From: Chelativorans sp. J32
Lineage (GTDB): Bacteria > Pseudomonadota > Alphaproteobacteria > Rhizobiales > Rhizobiaceae
Assembly: GCF_000518985.1 (NCBI RefSeq)
Contig: NZ_JAEQ01000005.1
Span: 168,277-232,276 of the forward strand
Direction of reading: 5' to 3'
DNA: 64,000 nt
In this document: positions 36,014-45,390 of the stretch, one piece after another
Position numbering within the stretch: position 1 is the stretch's first letter
Layout of the letters: each line of letters opens with the position of its first letter
Program-made: the position numbers and the translations under genes
Notes under the pieces: generated by a model
Seen by the model: only the letters and a program-made list of their open reading frames with translations
What the model was told of the DNA's origin: nothing
Databases searched by the model: none

Positions 36014-37543
36014 TCAGGTCACTCCTGCAATTGCCTTGGCGAAATCGCTCGCCGAAAATGGTTCCAGGTCATCGATACCTTCGCCGACGCCGATGAAATA
36101 GACCGGCAGCTTGTGCTTGGCGGCGATCGCCACCAGGATGCCGCCGCGCGCCGTCCCGTCGAGTTTGGTCATCACCAGACCGGAAACTCCGGCAACATTG
36201 CGGAAGATTTCGACCTGATTAAGAGCGTTCTGCCCCGTGGTGGCGTCGAGCGTCTGCAAGACCGTATGCGGAGCATCGGCATCGTGCTTGCCGAGCACGC
36301 GCACGATCTTCTCCAGCTCCGCCATCAACTCGGCCTTGTTCTGGAGACGCCCGGCCGTGTCGATAATGAGCACGTCACTGCCGGCGGCCTTTGCTTTCTC
36401 ATAGGCCTCATAGGCAAGGCCGGCCGCATCGGCGCCGAGCTTCGAGGAGACGACGGGCGAACCCGTCCGCTCACCCCAGATTTTGAGCTGCTCGATGGCC
36501 GCCGCGCGGAAAGTATCGCCAGCCGCGAGCATGACCTTCAGCCCGCCCTGGGTCAGCTTTGCAGCAAGCTTGCCGATGGTGGTCGTCTTCCCGGTTCCGT
36601 TGACACCGACAACGAGGATCACGTGCGGCTTGTGCGAGAGATCGAGCTCAAGTGGAAGCGCCACGGGCTTCAGCACCTTCTCGATCTCTTCGGCCATCAC
36701 CGTTTGTACTTCGGCGCCGGAGATATCCTTGCCGTAACGGCCAGCAGCCAGCGCGTCGGTTATGCGCATCGCGGTTTCGAGGCCGAGATCGGCGCGCAGA
36801 AGCACGTCCTCCAGATCCTGGAGCGTGTCCTCGTCCAGCTTCCGCTTGAGGAATATGCCGGCAATGTTCTCGCGAAGCTCCTGCGAGGAACGCAGCAACC
36901 CCTCGCGCAGCCGCTGAAACCATGGTTTGCGCGGCTGTTCAGCCGCGGAGACCGGTGCTTCTTCGGCTTTTCGTTCTACGACCCTTGAAACGGTGATCCG
37001 CCCCTGAAGTAGTTCCTCGGCCAACGCCGACGTCGCGGCTGCGCCCTGCGGTTCGGGCAGGGGTTCTGCAGTTGTGTGCTCTTCCAAGGCCTGAGATGCA
37101 GACACCTCAGGCGGCACGGCAGGTTGCGACGGCTGAGCGGGCTCTGGAATTTCCGGCGTTGTGCTCGGCGGCTGCTCGGGAACCGGCTCGGGCACTTCTC
37201 TTCGAGGCTCGGGCACCTCGACCGGCCTCTCCGGAGAAGGTTCCGGAATTTCGGGCCGAGGAACAACCGGCTCGCCCGGCGCGGGAGAAGGAGCCGGCTC
37301 AGGCGTTTGCGGGATTTCGGGTGCGGGCGAAGGCTCGGACGGCTCCTGCGGCTCCGCAGGCGGCTCGTGCGCCGGTGGAACTTCGCCCGGCTTTTCAGGC
37401 TCGATCTGAGGCGGGCTTTGCGGGGGGACCTCGGGGCCAGGTTCGACTGTCAGCGCCTCGGCGACAGGTTCGCCTTCCGCAGGCCGTTCCTCTACCTCCT
37501 TCTTTCCGAAGGAAAAGACTTTCTTGATGAAGCCGAATGCCAT
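36014..37543 (-). CDS. ftsY: Signal recognition particle receptor FtsY
   Basis: The 509-residue GTPase docks SRP-ribosome complexes at the inner membrane. The NG domain fills the C-terminal 300 residues: GVNGTGKTTTIGKLAAKL, DTAGRLQNKAELM and TKLDGTARGG. Before it, residues about 20-190 are Pro/Glu-rich with repeats of the type PEPSPERP, an acidic A domain longer than in many relatives. ATG at 37543 has GGGAG 12 bases upstream, next to the mtaB stop. Confidence 0.96.
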   Translation of the reverse strand: MAFGFIKKVFSFGKKEVEERPAEGEPVAEALTVEPGPEVPPQSPPQIEPEKPGEVPPAHEPPAEPQEPSEPSPAPEIPQTPEPAPSPAPGEPVVPRPEIPEPSPERPVEVPEPRREVPEPVPEQPPSTTPEIPEPAQPSQPAVPPEVSASQALEEHTTAEPLPEPQGAAATSALAEELLQGRITVSRVVERKAEEAPVSAAEQPRKPWFQRLREGLLRSSQELRENIAGIFLKRKLDEDTLQDLEDVLLRADLGLETAMRITDALAAGRYGKDISGAEVQTVMAEEIEKVLKPVALPLELDLSHKPHVILVVGVNGTGKTTTIGKLAAKLTQGGLKVMLAAGDTFRAAAIEQLKIWGERTGSPVVSSKLGADAAGLAYEAYEKAKAAGSDVLIIDTAGRLQNKAELMAELEKIVRVLGKHDADAPHTVLQTLDATTGQNALNQVEIFRNVAGVSGLVMTKLDGTARGGILVAIAAKHKLPVYFIGVGEGIDDLEPFSASDFAKAIAGVT

Positions 37544-37558
37544 TGGCGCGCCAGCTCC

Positions 37559-38839
37559 CTAAGCCGCTTCGCGAAGCGGCGTCGCCGTCAGTCGCTCGCC
37601 GTCATGGCCGGTGATGAGCGCCTCGACGATCTCGCCGGGCCTGCCCACCTCGATCGCGGCCAGCGTGAAGCCTTCCGTGCGGCCGATACCCTCCCGCTCG
37701 ACCAGGACACGCTGGCACGTACCGTCAAGAGAGCGGAGATGCCTGCCGTAAGCGGCGTCACCTGCTGCGCGTAACCGGCCGGCACGCTCCTTCACCACAT
37801 CGCGCGCAACCTGCGGCATGCGGGCGGCTGGCGTGCCTTTGCGCGGGGAGAAGGGAAACACATGCAGATGTGTGAGCCCGCACTCCTCGACGATCCGCAG
37901 CGAGTTTTCGAACATCTCTTCGGTCTCGGTCGGGAAGCCCGCGATGATGTCGGCGCCGAAGACCACGTCCGGCCGTAACCGCCGCACCTCCTCGCAGAAG
38001 CGGATGGAATCAGCCCGTAGATGCCGCCGCTTCATGCGCTTCAGGAGCATATCGTCGCCCGCCTGCAGAGAGAGGTGGAGATGCGGCATCAGCCGCTCCT
38101 CCTCGGCGAGCGCGGCGAATAAATCCGCATCCGCTTCGATGGAATCGATTGACGAGAGCCGGAGCCGCTTCAACTCCGGCACCTGCCGCAGAATGGCGCG
38201 CACCAGTGTGCCTAGCCGGGGACTCCCCGGCAGGTCGGCTCCGAAGCTGGTCAGGTCCACGCCCGTCAGAACCACTTCCGCGTAACCGTTCTCTACCAGC
38301 CGGCGTACCTGGTCCACCACGGCGCCCATGGGCACGGAACGGGAATTGCCGCGCCCATAGGGGATGATGCAGAATGTGCAGCGATGATCGCAGCCGTTCT
38401 GCACCTGTACGAAGGCGCGGGCGCGACCCTCGATTGCGTCCACCATGTGGGAAGCGGTCTCGCGCACCTCCATGATGTCGTTGACGCGCACCTTCTCGAA
38501 TTGGTTGACGCCGAAATCCGGCAGGGCGCGATAGCTGTGGGCTTTCAGCTTCTCCTCGTTGCCGAGCACGAGGTCGACCTCTTCCATCCCGCCGAATGTC
38601 TCCGGCTCCGTCTGGGCGGCACAGCCGGTGACGATGATGCGGGCGTTCGGGTTTTCGCGCCGGGCTTTACGGATCGCCTGACGTGCCTGGCGCACGGCCT
38701 CGGCCGTTACGGCACAGGTATTAATCACGACCGCGCCGCCCTCGAGCCCGCCAAGCCCTGCAGCTTCGGCCTCCCGCTTGATGACCTCGGACTCATAGGC
38801 GTTGAGCCGGCACCCGAAGGTAAGGACATCGACCGCCAT
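37559..38839 (-). CDS. mtaB: tRNA t6A37 methylthiotransferase MtaB
   Basis: This 426-residue radical SAM enzyme adds a methylthio group to t6A37 of tRNA. The N-terminal UPF0004 domain starts VLTFGCRLNAYESE and has further cysteines (NTCAV, TGCAAQ). The radical SAM cluster motif is CDHRCTFCIIPYGRG, and a TRAM domain closes the chain. ATG at 38839 overlaps the dapF stop (TGATG), so an upstream open frame to 39037 is not used. Confidence 0.95.
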   Translation of the reverse strand: MAVDVLTFGCRLNAYESEVIKREAEAAGLGGLEGGAVVINTCAVTAEAVRQARQAIRKARRENPNARIIVTGCAAQTEPETFGGMEEVDLVLGNEEKLKAHSYRALPDFGVNQFEKVRVNDIMEVRETASHMVDAIEGRARAFVQVQNGCDHRCTFCIIPYGRGNSRSVPMGAVVDQVRRLVENGYAEVVLTGVDLTSFGADLPGSPRLGTLVRAILRQVPELKRLRLSSIDSIEADADLFAALAEEERLMPHLHLSLQAGDDMLLKRMKRRHLRADSIRFCEEVRRLRPDVVFGADIIAGFPTETEEMFENSLRIVEECGLTHLHVFPFSPRKGTPAARMPQVARDVVKERAGRLRAAGDAAYGRHLRSLDGTCQRVLVEREGIGRTEGFTLAAIEVGRPGEIVEALITGHDGERLTATPLREAA

Positions 38840-39720
38840 CAGGCCGCCCCTTCCACTTCGCGTTCCCATGCGCCAGTCGCAGGGTCGAAACGGCCGGAAA
38901 ACTCCCACTCGGCAGGCCCGGTCATGATGACGTGATCGTCCTCGCGCCAGAAGATCTCGAGCGAGCCGCCCGGCAGGTTGACTTTTACCCGCCGCCCCGT
39001 GCGCCCGGTCCGGGCCGCCGAAACGGCGGCGGCGCAAGCGGCAGAACCGCAGGCGAGCGTCAGCCCTGCGCCGCGTTCCCAGGTGCGCATGGTGAGTCCT
39101 TCTGCCGACTCCACACGGGCAATCGTGATATTGGCGCGCTCGGGAAAGATCGGGTGGTTCTCGAGCATCGGGCCGAAGCGTTCCAAGTCATAGGAATACG
39201 GATCGTCCTCGACCCAGAAGATTGCATGCGGATTGCCCATGGAGGCAACGGAGGGCGAATGCAGCACCGGTTTGTCGATCGGGCCGACCTGCAGCTCTAT
39301 CCGCCGGGTGTCGCGGAATTCCTCCGAGAGCGGGATGTCCTGCCAGCCGAAACGCGGCTTGCCCATATCGACTGATATTAGCCCGTCCTCGTGCTCCTCG
39401 GCGGTCAGAATCCCGGCAACAGTTTCGAAGGTGACGCTTCGCCGCCCCGTCTCCGCTGCGAGGGATTGCACCACGCAACGCATGCCGTTGCCGCAGGCTT
39501 GAGCGAGGCTCCCATCGGAATTGATGATCTCGATGTAGTACTCCGTGCCTTCCAGGCGCGAGTCGTAGATCGCCATGATCTGGTCGAAACGCGTCGCAGG
39601 ATCGCTGGCGAGGCGCCGCGCGGCGTCAGGACTTACGCGATCCGTACGGCCGCGCATGTCGGCAACGATGATTTCGTTGCCGAGCCCATTCATCTTCGCG
39701 AAAGCTGCCTGTTCCGCCAT
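38839..39720 (-). CDS. dapF: Diaminopimelate epimerase
   Basis: The 293-residue enzyme converts LL- to meso-diaminopimelate for lysine and peptidoglycan. The two catalytic cysteines are in [10 protein letters not shown] and [10 protein letters not shown]. The start [13 protein letters not shown] is typical. ATG at 39720 has GGAG 5 bases upstream. It heads the leftward group with mtaB, ftsY and yciB, separate from asd in this window. Confidence 0.97.
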   Translation of the reverse strand: MAEQAAFAKMNGLGNEIIVADMRGRTDRVSPDAARRLASDPATRFDQIMAIYDSRLEGTEYYIEIINSDGSLAQACGNGMRCVVQSLAAETGRRSVTFETVAGILTAEEHEDGLISVDMGKPRFGWQDIPLSEEFRDTRRIELQVGPIDKPVLHSPSVASMGNPHAIFWVEDDPYSYDLERFGPMLENHPIFPERANITIARVESAEGLTMRTWERGAGLTLACGSAACAAAVSAARTGRTGRRVKVNLPGGSLEIFWREDDHVIMTGPAEWEFSGRFDPATGAWEREVEGAA

Positions 39721-39798
39721 TGAGGCTCCGGTCCATTGAGGTTTGGGGCCTATATGGCGGAATGCGCGGGAAATTACCAGACTTGGGAGGGAAGCGCG

Positions 39799-39960
39799 TC
39801 AGGCTATCGCGACAATTCCGAGCACCGCGAGCAGGAACAGGATCAGGACGATCGCAATCAGGATCTTCGCCCCCGTCATTGCCGCTCCCGCCAGGCTGTT
39901 CATGCCGAGCAGGCCGGCAACGGCTGCCACGATTAGAAGAATAAGTATCCACTTCAGCAT
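39799..39960 (-). CDS. DUF1328 family small membrane protein
   Basis: A 53-residue frame that starts MLKWILILLIVAAVAGLLG and has two membrane helices with AGAAMTGAKIL between them, the DUF1328 (YtjA) pattern. GAGG lies 8 bases before the ATG. The family is abundant in Proteobacteria, often near stress genes, and of unknown role. It sits 78 bases before dapF on the same strand. Confidence 0.88.
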   Translation of the reverse strand: MLKWILILLIVAAVAGLLGMNSLAGAAMTGAKILIAIVLILFLLAVLGIVAIA

Positions 39961-40138
39961 CGGGAATCCTCGCTTTCGAAAATCGATGCGTTAACGTTTT
40001 TTTGTGGGGCCAGTTCCGCGCCCGCGAATTTCCCGGTTGATAACCGGTTCTTAACTATAGAGGTTTGTGATAGTTTTCCGTCCTCGCCTGGGTGGATGAG
40101 CCGGGGCGTCATTGGGGTAGCCCACAACGGAGAGAGGA

Positions 40139-40675
40139 ATGCCGCACTCGAAAACCGGAGTTTTCGCGATTTCTTTTCTGGCGCTTGCCGTGGCGGGCTG
40201 CCAGTCGGACAGGATCAATCCCGTGCCCGCGCGCCAACCGCAGCCATTGCCGGCCGCTCCCTCCGGCACGATCACGGGCAGCCAGTTGCCGCCGCCTGCC
40301 CAGCCCGGCATGCAACCCGTAACCCCGGATCAGGCGGGAACAACCCTCGCGGCCGTTGATCCAGCCGCACAGGCGGCCGCTGCTGCCTCGGCCGCGCCGA
40401 TCGAGAAAAACAGCCTTCTTGGCTCCTGGAGCGTCAATTCCGGCGGATCGTCGTGCCAGATGTTCCTGACGCTCACCAAATATGGAAACTCCTCGCGCGG
40501 CGGTACCCGCGGATGCTCGAACGAGCTCGCCAACATGCGTGCCTGGGATCTTTCGGGCAATCAGGTCGTCATGTATGACGAAAACGGGAATACCATCGCA
40601 CGGCTTTATTCCAGCGGAGGCGGCCGGCTCGATGGACAGACGGCAGGGGGTACGCCAGTTTCGGTCTCGCGCTAG
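40139..40675 (+). CDS. omp19: Outer-membrane lipoprotein Omp19 (protease inhibitor Inh family)
   Basis: This 178-residue protein has a lipobox LAVAGC (Cys20 lipidated), a Pro/Ala-rich linker (residues about 30-85), and a beta-barrel inhibitor domain starting LLGSWSVNSGGSSCQMFL with a second Cys in GTRGCSNEL. Brucella Omp19 inhibits host gut proteases, and the fold relates to the Inh metalloprotease inhibitors. A free-living rhizobial relative may protect the envelope; that is inference. ATG at 40139 has GAGAGG upstream. Confidence 0.92.
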   Translation: MPHSKTGVFAISFLALAVAGCQSDRINPVPARQPQPLPAAPSGTITGSQLPPPAQPGMQPVTPDQAGTTLAAVDPAAQAAAAASAAPIEKNSLLGSWSVNSGGSSCQMFLTLTKYGNSSRGGTRGCSNELANMRAWDLSGNQVVMYDENGNTIARLYSSGGGRLDGQTAGGTPVSVSR

Positions 40676-40731
40676 GCTGATACGGGCGCGACGACCACTT
40701 GCCGAAGACCGTACAAGGTGTCGCTTCGCCT

Positions 40732-41901
40732 ATGTCCCTGCGTGACGTAAAAACCCATCTTTCCGTTGCCCAACGCTATGTCCATCTGGTCGAAACCGGG
40801 GCAGTCACCCGCGACGCACAGCAGGAGAAGGTGGCTGCTGCCCTCGATGGGCTGATCGAACGCATCGCTGAACACCGCCTCGCCCGTAAGTCGAGCGCGC
40901 TCGGCTGGCTTTTCGCCAAAAGCCGCCGAAACAGGGAGCCCGTTACCGGGCTTTATGTTTTTGGCGGGGTCGGGCGCGGCAAAACCATGCTCATGGACCT
41001 CTTTTTCGAACTTGTCCCGGTTAGGGGAAAGAGGCGCGTTCACTTCAACGCCTTCATGGCCGATGTGCATGACCGCATCGCCCGTCATCGTGCTGCATTG
41101 AAAACCGGAGAGGCGCGCGGGACCGATCCTATACCGCCCGTCGCAGCCGCGCTGGCGCGCGAGGCGTGGGTTCTCTGTTTCGACGAATTCAGCGTGACGG
41201 ACATTGCGGACGCCATGATCCTCTCGCGCCTCTTCTCCGCCTTGTTCGCGGAGGGCGTGGTGCTCGTCGCGACGTCCAATGTGGCTCCGGATGAGCTCTA
41301 TCGGGATGGCCTCAACCGCGGCCTGTTCGAACCGTTCATCGAAATCCTGAAGCGCCACGCCGCGGTCATGCGGCTCGACAACGGCACGGATTACCGCCTG
41401 GAAAAGCTTAATCGGCTTCCCGTCTATATCACGCCGCTCGGGCCCAAGGCCGACCGGATGATGGACGAGGCATGGTTGACCGCCACCGACGGTGAGGCAG
41501 GAAACGAGGAGAGGCTGGTCGTAAAGGGACGGAGCGTGATCATCCCCCGCGCTGTGGCCCGCGCGGCGCGCTTCTCATTCGCCGATCTCTGCAGCAAGCC
41601 TCTCGGCGCCAGGGACTACATGGCCATTGCGGGGCATTTCGATACGATCTTCATCGATCACGTGCCTGCCATGGATCATTCCAGGCGGAACGAAGCCAAA
41701 AGATTCATCCTCCTCATCGACACGCTCTATGATAACCGCAAACGGCTTTTCCTTTCGGCGGAGGAAGAACCGGACAAGCTCTATCAAGCGGTGTCGGGCA
41801 CCGAGCAGTTCGAATTCGCTCGGACGGCCTCCCGGCTCGTCGAAATGCAGAGCGGTGATTGGTTGTCCCACCCGTCGGAACCCGGGACAGCGACGGTCTG
41901 A
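40732..41901 (+). CDS. zapE: Cell division ATPase ZapE (AFG1 family)
   Basis: The 389-residue protein is an AFG1-type AAA-like ATPase. Walker A is GGVGRGKTMLMD and Walker B is LCFDEFSVTDIADAMIL. ZapE joins the Z ring late in division and destabilises FtsZ polymers in the presence of ATP. ATG at 40732 is chosen over a TTG at 40699. It precedes the mdh operon on the same strand, with a 192-base gap that has its own promoter elements. Confidence 0.93.
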   Translation: MSLRDVKTHLSVAQRYVHLVETGAVTRDAQQEKVAAALDGLIERIAEHRLARKSSALGWLFAKSRRNREPVTGLYVFGGVGRGKTMLMDLFFELVPVRGKRRVHFNAFMADVHDRIARHRAALKTGEARGTDPIPPVAAALAREAWVLCFDEFSVTDIADAMILSRLFSALFAEGVVLVATSNVAPDELYRDGLNRGLFEPFIEILKRHAAVMRLDNGTDYRLEKLNRLPVYITPLGPKADRMMDEAWLTATDGEAGNEERLVVKGRSVIIPRAVARAARFSFADLCSKPLGARDYMAIAGHFDTIFIDHVPAMDHSRRNEAKRFILLIDTLYDNRKRLFLSAEEEPDKLYQAVSGTEQFEFARTASRLVEMQSGDWLSHPSEPGTATV

Positions 41902-41910
41902 GCCTGGACT

Positions 41911-41941
41911 GATTTACGTTTACGTAAATCCGGAACTATCT
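41911..41941 (+). promoter_or_regulatory. Operator-like palindrome and promoter of mdh-suc
   Basis: GATTTACGT (41911-41919) and ACGTAAATC (41922-41930) form a perfect 9-bp inverted repeat around TT. The probable -35 box TTTACG (41913-41918) and -10 box CTATCT (41936-41941) are 17 bases apart, so the palindrome covers the -35 box. Blocking or activation at this point is inferred. The half site resembles MerR-family LiuR-type operators as I recall them. Confidence 0.5.
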
Positions 41942-41943
41942 AA

Positions 41944-43059
<1,116 letters not shown>

Positions 43060-43072
43060 GGAGTTCCCCTCC

Positions 43073-44263
43073 ATGAACATCCATGAATATCAGGCCAAGG
43101 AACTCCTGAAGGGATATGGCGCACCGGTCGCCCAGGGCGTGGCTGTTTTCACGCCCGAAGAAGCGGAAGCTGCGGCCAAGAACCTGCCTGGGCCGCTCTA
43201 TGTGGTGAAGAGCCAGATCCACGCCGGCGGACGCGGCAAGGGCAAGTTCAAGGAGCTTTCGCCCGATGCCAAGGGCGGCGTGCGGCTCGCCAAATCCGTC
43301 GAGGATGTGGTGGCGAACGCCCGTGAGATGCTCGGCAACACTCTCGTCACGAAGCAGACCGGCCCTGAGGGCAAGCAGGTGAACCGCCTCTATATCGAGG
43401 ACGGAGCCGATATCGCCCGCGAGCTCTATCTGTCAATCCTGATCGATCGCACCGTTGGCCGCCCTGCCTTTGTCGTCTCCACCGAAGGCGGCATGGATAT
43501 CGAAGCTGTGGCCGAGGAGACGCCGGAGAAGATCCTGACGCTGCCCATCGACCCGGAAAAGGGCGTGACGGCGGATGACGTGGCAAAGCTGAGCGAGGCG
43601 CTGAAGCTCGAAGGCGCGGCGGCGAAGGACGGCGAGACGCTCTTCCCGACGCTTTACAGGGCGTTCACCGAGAAGGACATGAGCCTCCTTGAGGTCAATC
43701 CTCTCATCGTGATGGAGAACGGGCACCTGCGCGTCCTGGATGCGAAGGTTTCCTTCGACAACAACGCGCTCTTCCGCCACGAAGACGTGGTCGCGCTGCG
43801 CGATACCTCGGAAGAGAACGAGAAGGAAATCGAGGCTTCCAAATACGACCTCGCCTATGTCGCGCTCGACGGCAATATCGGCTGCATGGTGAACGGCGCG
43901 GGCCTCGCCATGGCGACGATGGACATCATCAAGCTTTACGGCGCGGAGCCCGCCAACTTCCTCGATGTGGGCGGCGGCGCCTCCAAGGAGAAGGTGACGG
44001 CGGCCTTCAAGATCATCACCGCCGACCCCAATGTGAAGGGCATCCTGGTCAACATCTTCGGCGGCATCATGCGCTGCGACGTGATCGCGGAAGGCGTGAT
44101 CGCGGCCGTGAAGGAAGTCGGCCTCAAGGTGCCCCTGGTCGTTCGGCTTGAGGGCACCAATGTCGAACTCGGCAAGAAGATCATCGCCGATAGCGGCCTC
44201 AATGTGATCCCGGCAGACGATCTGGATGATGCCGCCAAGAAGATCGTGGCGGCGGTGAAGTAG
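43073..44263 (+). CDS. sucC: Succinyl-CoA synthetase beta subunit
   Basis: The 396-residue subunit forms succinate and CoA from succinyl-CoA while making ATP or GTP. An ATP-grasp domain occupies the first 240 residues ([22 protein letters not shown]), and the CoA-ligase half has [12 protein letters not shown] and [15 protein letters not shown] at 43073 has AGGGAG 9 bases upstream. A strong hairpin separates it from sucD. Confidence 0.97.
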   Translation: MNIHEYQAKELLKGYGAPVAQGVAVFTPEEAEAAAKNLPGPLYVVKSQIHAGGRGKGKFKELSPDAKGGVRLAKSVEDVVANAREMLGNTLVTKQTGPEGKQVNRLYIEDGADIARELYLSILIDRTVGRPAFVVSTEGGMDIEAVAEETPEKILTLPIDPEKGVTADDVAKLSEALKLEGAAAKDGETLFPTLYRAFTEKDMSLLEVNPLIVMENGHLRVLDAKVSFDNNALFRHEDVVALRDTSEENEKEIEASKYDLAYVALDGNIGCMVNGAGLAMATMDIIKLYGAEPANFLDVGGGASKEKVTAAFKIITADPNVKGILVNIFGGIMRCDVIAEGVIAAVKEVGLKVPLVVRLEGTNVELGKKIIADSGLNVIPADDLDDAAKKIVAAVK

Positions 44264-44270
44264 AAGATAT

Positions 44271-44301
44271 GGGCGGCCTGGGAAGAGACCCGGGACCGCC
44301 C
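44271..44301 (+). promoter_or_regulatory. Hairpin between sucC and sucD
   Basis: GGGCGG (44271-44276) pairs with CCGCCC (44296-44301), and CTGGG (44278-44282) pairs with CCCGG (44289-44293) inside it. There is no T-run. A role in tuning sucC-sucD stoichiometry or mRNA stability is possible but not shown. Confidence 0.4.
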
Positions 44302-44366
44302 GCGACATTGGATGCAATGCCGGAGGGTGAATCCCTCACCGGGCTGAAGCGGCTGTAGGAGATAGA

Positions 44367-45275
44367 ATGTCCATTCTCGTCGACAAGAATACCAAGGTCC
44401 TCGTCCAGGGGCTGACGGGCAAGACCGGCACGTTCCATACCGAGCAGGCGCTCGCCTATTACGGCACGAAGATGGTCGGCGGCATCCATCCCAAGAAGGG
44501 TGGCGAGATGTGGCGCAGCGGGCTCGACAGCGCTGCCGAACTGCCGATTTTCGCCACCGTGGCCGAGGGCAAGGAGAAGACGGGCGCCGACGCTACGGTC
44601 ATCTACGTGCCTCCGGCAGGGGCCGCGGCAGCGATCATCGAGGCGATCGAAGCGGAAATCCCGCTCATCGTCTGCATCACGGAAGGCATTCCGGTGATGG
44701 ACATGGTCCATGTGAAGGCCAAGCTGGAAAAGTCCAAGTCGCGCCTGATCGGCCCGAACTGCCCCGGCGTGCTGACACCGGAAGAATGCAAGATCGGCAT
44801 CATGCCGGGCAACATCTTCAAGAAGGGTTCCGTGGGTGTTGTTTCGCGCTCCGGCACGCTTACCTATGAGGCGGTGTTCCAGACCACCAATGAAGGCCTC
44901 GGCCAGACGACTGCAGTGGGCATTGGTGGCGATCCCGTGAAAGGTACGGAATTCATCGACATCCTCGAAATGTTCCTTGCTGATGACGAAACCAAATCCA
45001 TCATCATGATCGGCGAAATCGGCGGCTCCGCAGAAGAGGATGCGGCGCAGTTCCTTCTGGACGAGGCGAAGCGCGGGCGGAAGAAGCCGATGGCGGGCTT
45101 CATCGCCGGCCGCACGGCACCCGCAGGGCGCACCATGGGCCATGCAGGCGCAGTGATCTCCGGCGGCAAAGGCGGAGCAGAGGACAAGATCGAGGCGATG
45201 GAGCGGGCGGGCATCAAGGTATCGCCCTCTCCGGCGCGTCTTGGGAAAACTCTGGTCGAGGCAATCAAGGATTAG
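44367..45275 (+). CDS. sucD: Succinyl-CoA synthetase alpha subunit
   Basis: The 302-residue subunit has the CoA-binding domain ([17 protein letters not shown]) and the phosphorylated histidine in [17 protein letters not shown] near residue 250. [10 protein letters not shown] is another hallmark. ATG at 44367 has TAGGAGA 6 bases upstream. Its stop overlaps the start of an inverted repeat. Confidence 0.97.
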   Translation: MSILVDKNTKVLVQGLTGKTGTFHTEQALAYYGTKMVGGIHPKKGGEMWRSGLDSAAELPIFATVAEGKEKTGADATVIYVPPAGAAAAIIEAIEAEIPLIVCITEGIPVMDMVHVKAKLEKSKSRLIGPNCPGVLTPEECKIGIMPGNIFKKGSVGVVSRSGTLTYEAVFQTTNEGLGQTTAVGIGGDPVKGTEFIDILEMFLADDETKSIIMIGEIGGSAEEDAAQFLLDEAKRGRKKPMAGFIAGRTAPAGRTMGHAGAVISGGKGGAEDKIEAMERAGIKVSPSPARLGKTLVEAIKD

Positions 45276-45354
45276 CGAATAGGGAGTAGCGAATAGAGAA
45301 AGATCCAGGGAGCGCGAGAACACCCCTACTCGCTATTCGCTACTTCCCATTCGC
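45275..45354. repeat. Inverted repeat between sucD and sucA
   Basis: The left arm at 45275-45296 (GCGAATAGGGAGTAGCGAAT...) pairs with the right arm at 45333-45354 with two mismatches, around a 36-base loop. Arms made of short GCGAATAG-type blocks resemble mobile intergenic repeats known from rhizobia. It occupies most of the 115-base gap. Confidence 0.7.
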
Positions 45355-45390
45355 GTAAAAAGGAGACGAAGCCAAAAGCTTCGGCATGAT

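Noticed and set aside
45275..45390. CRISPR or tandem-repeat array
   Set aside because: The blocks form one inverted repeat; there are no regular spacers.
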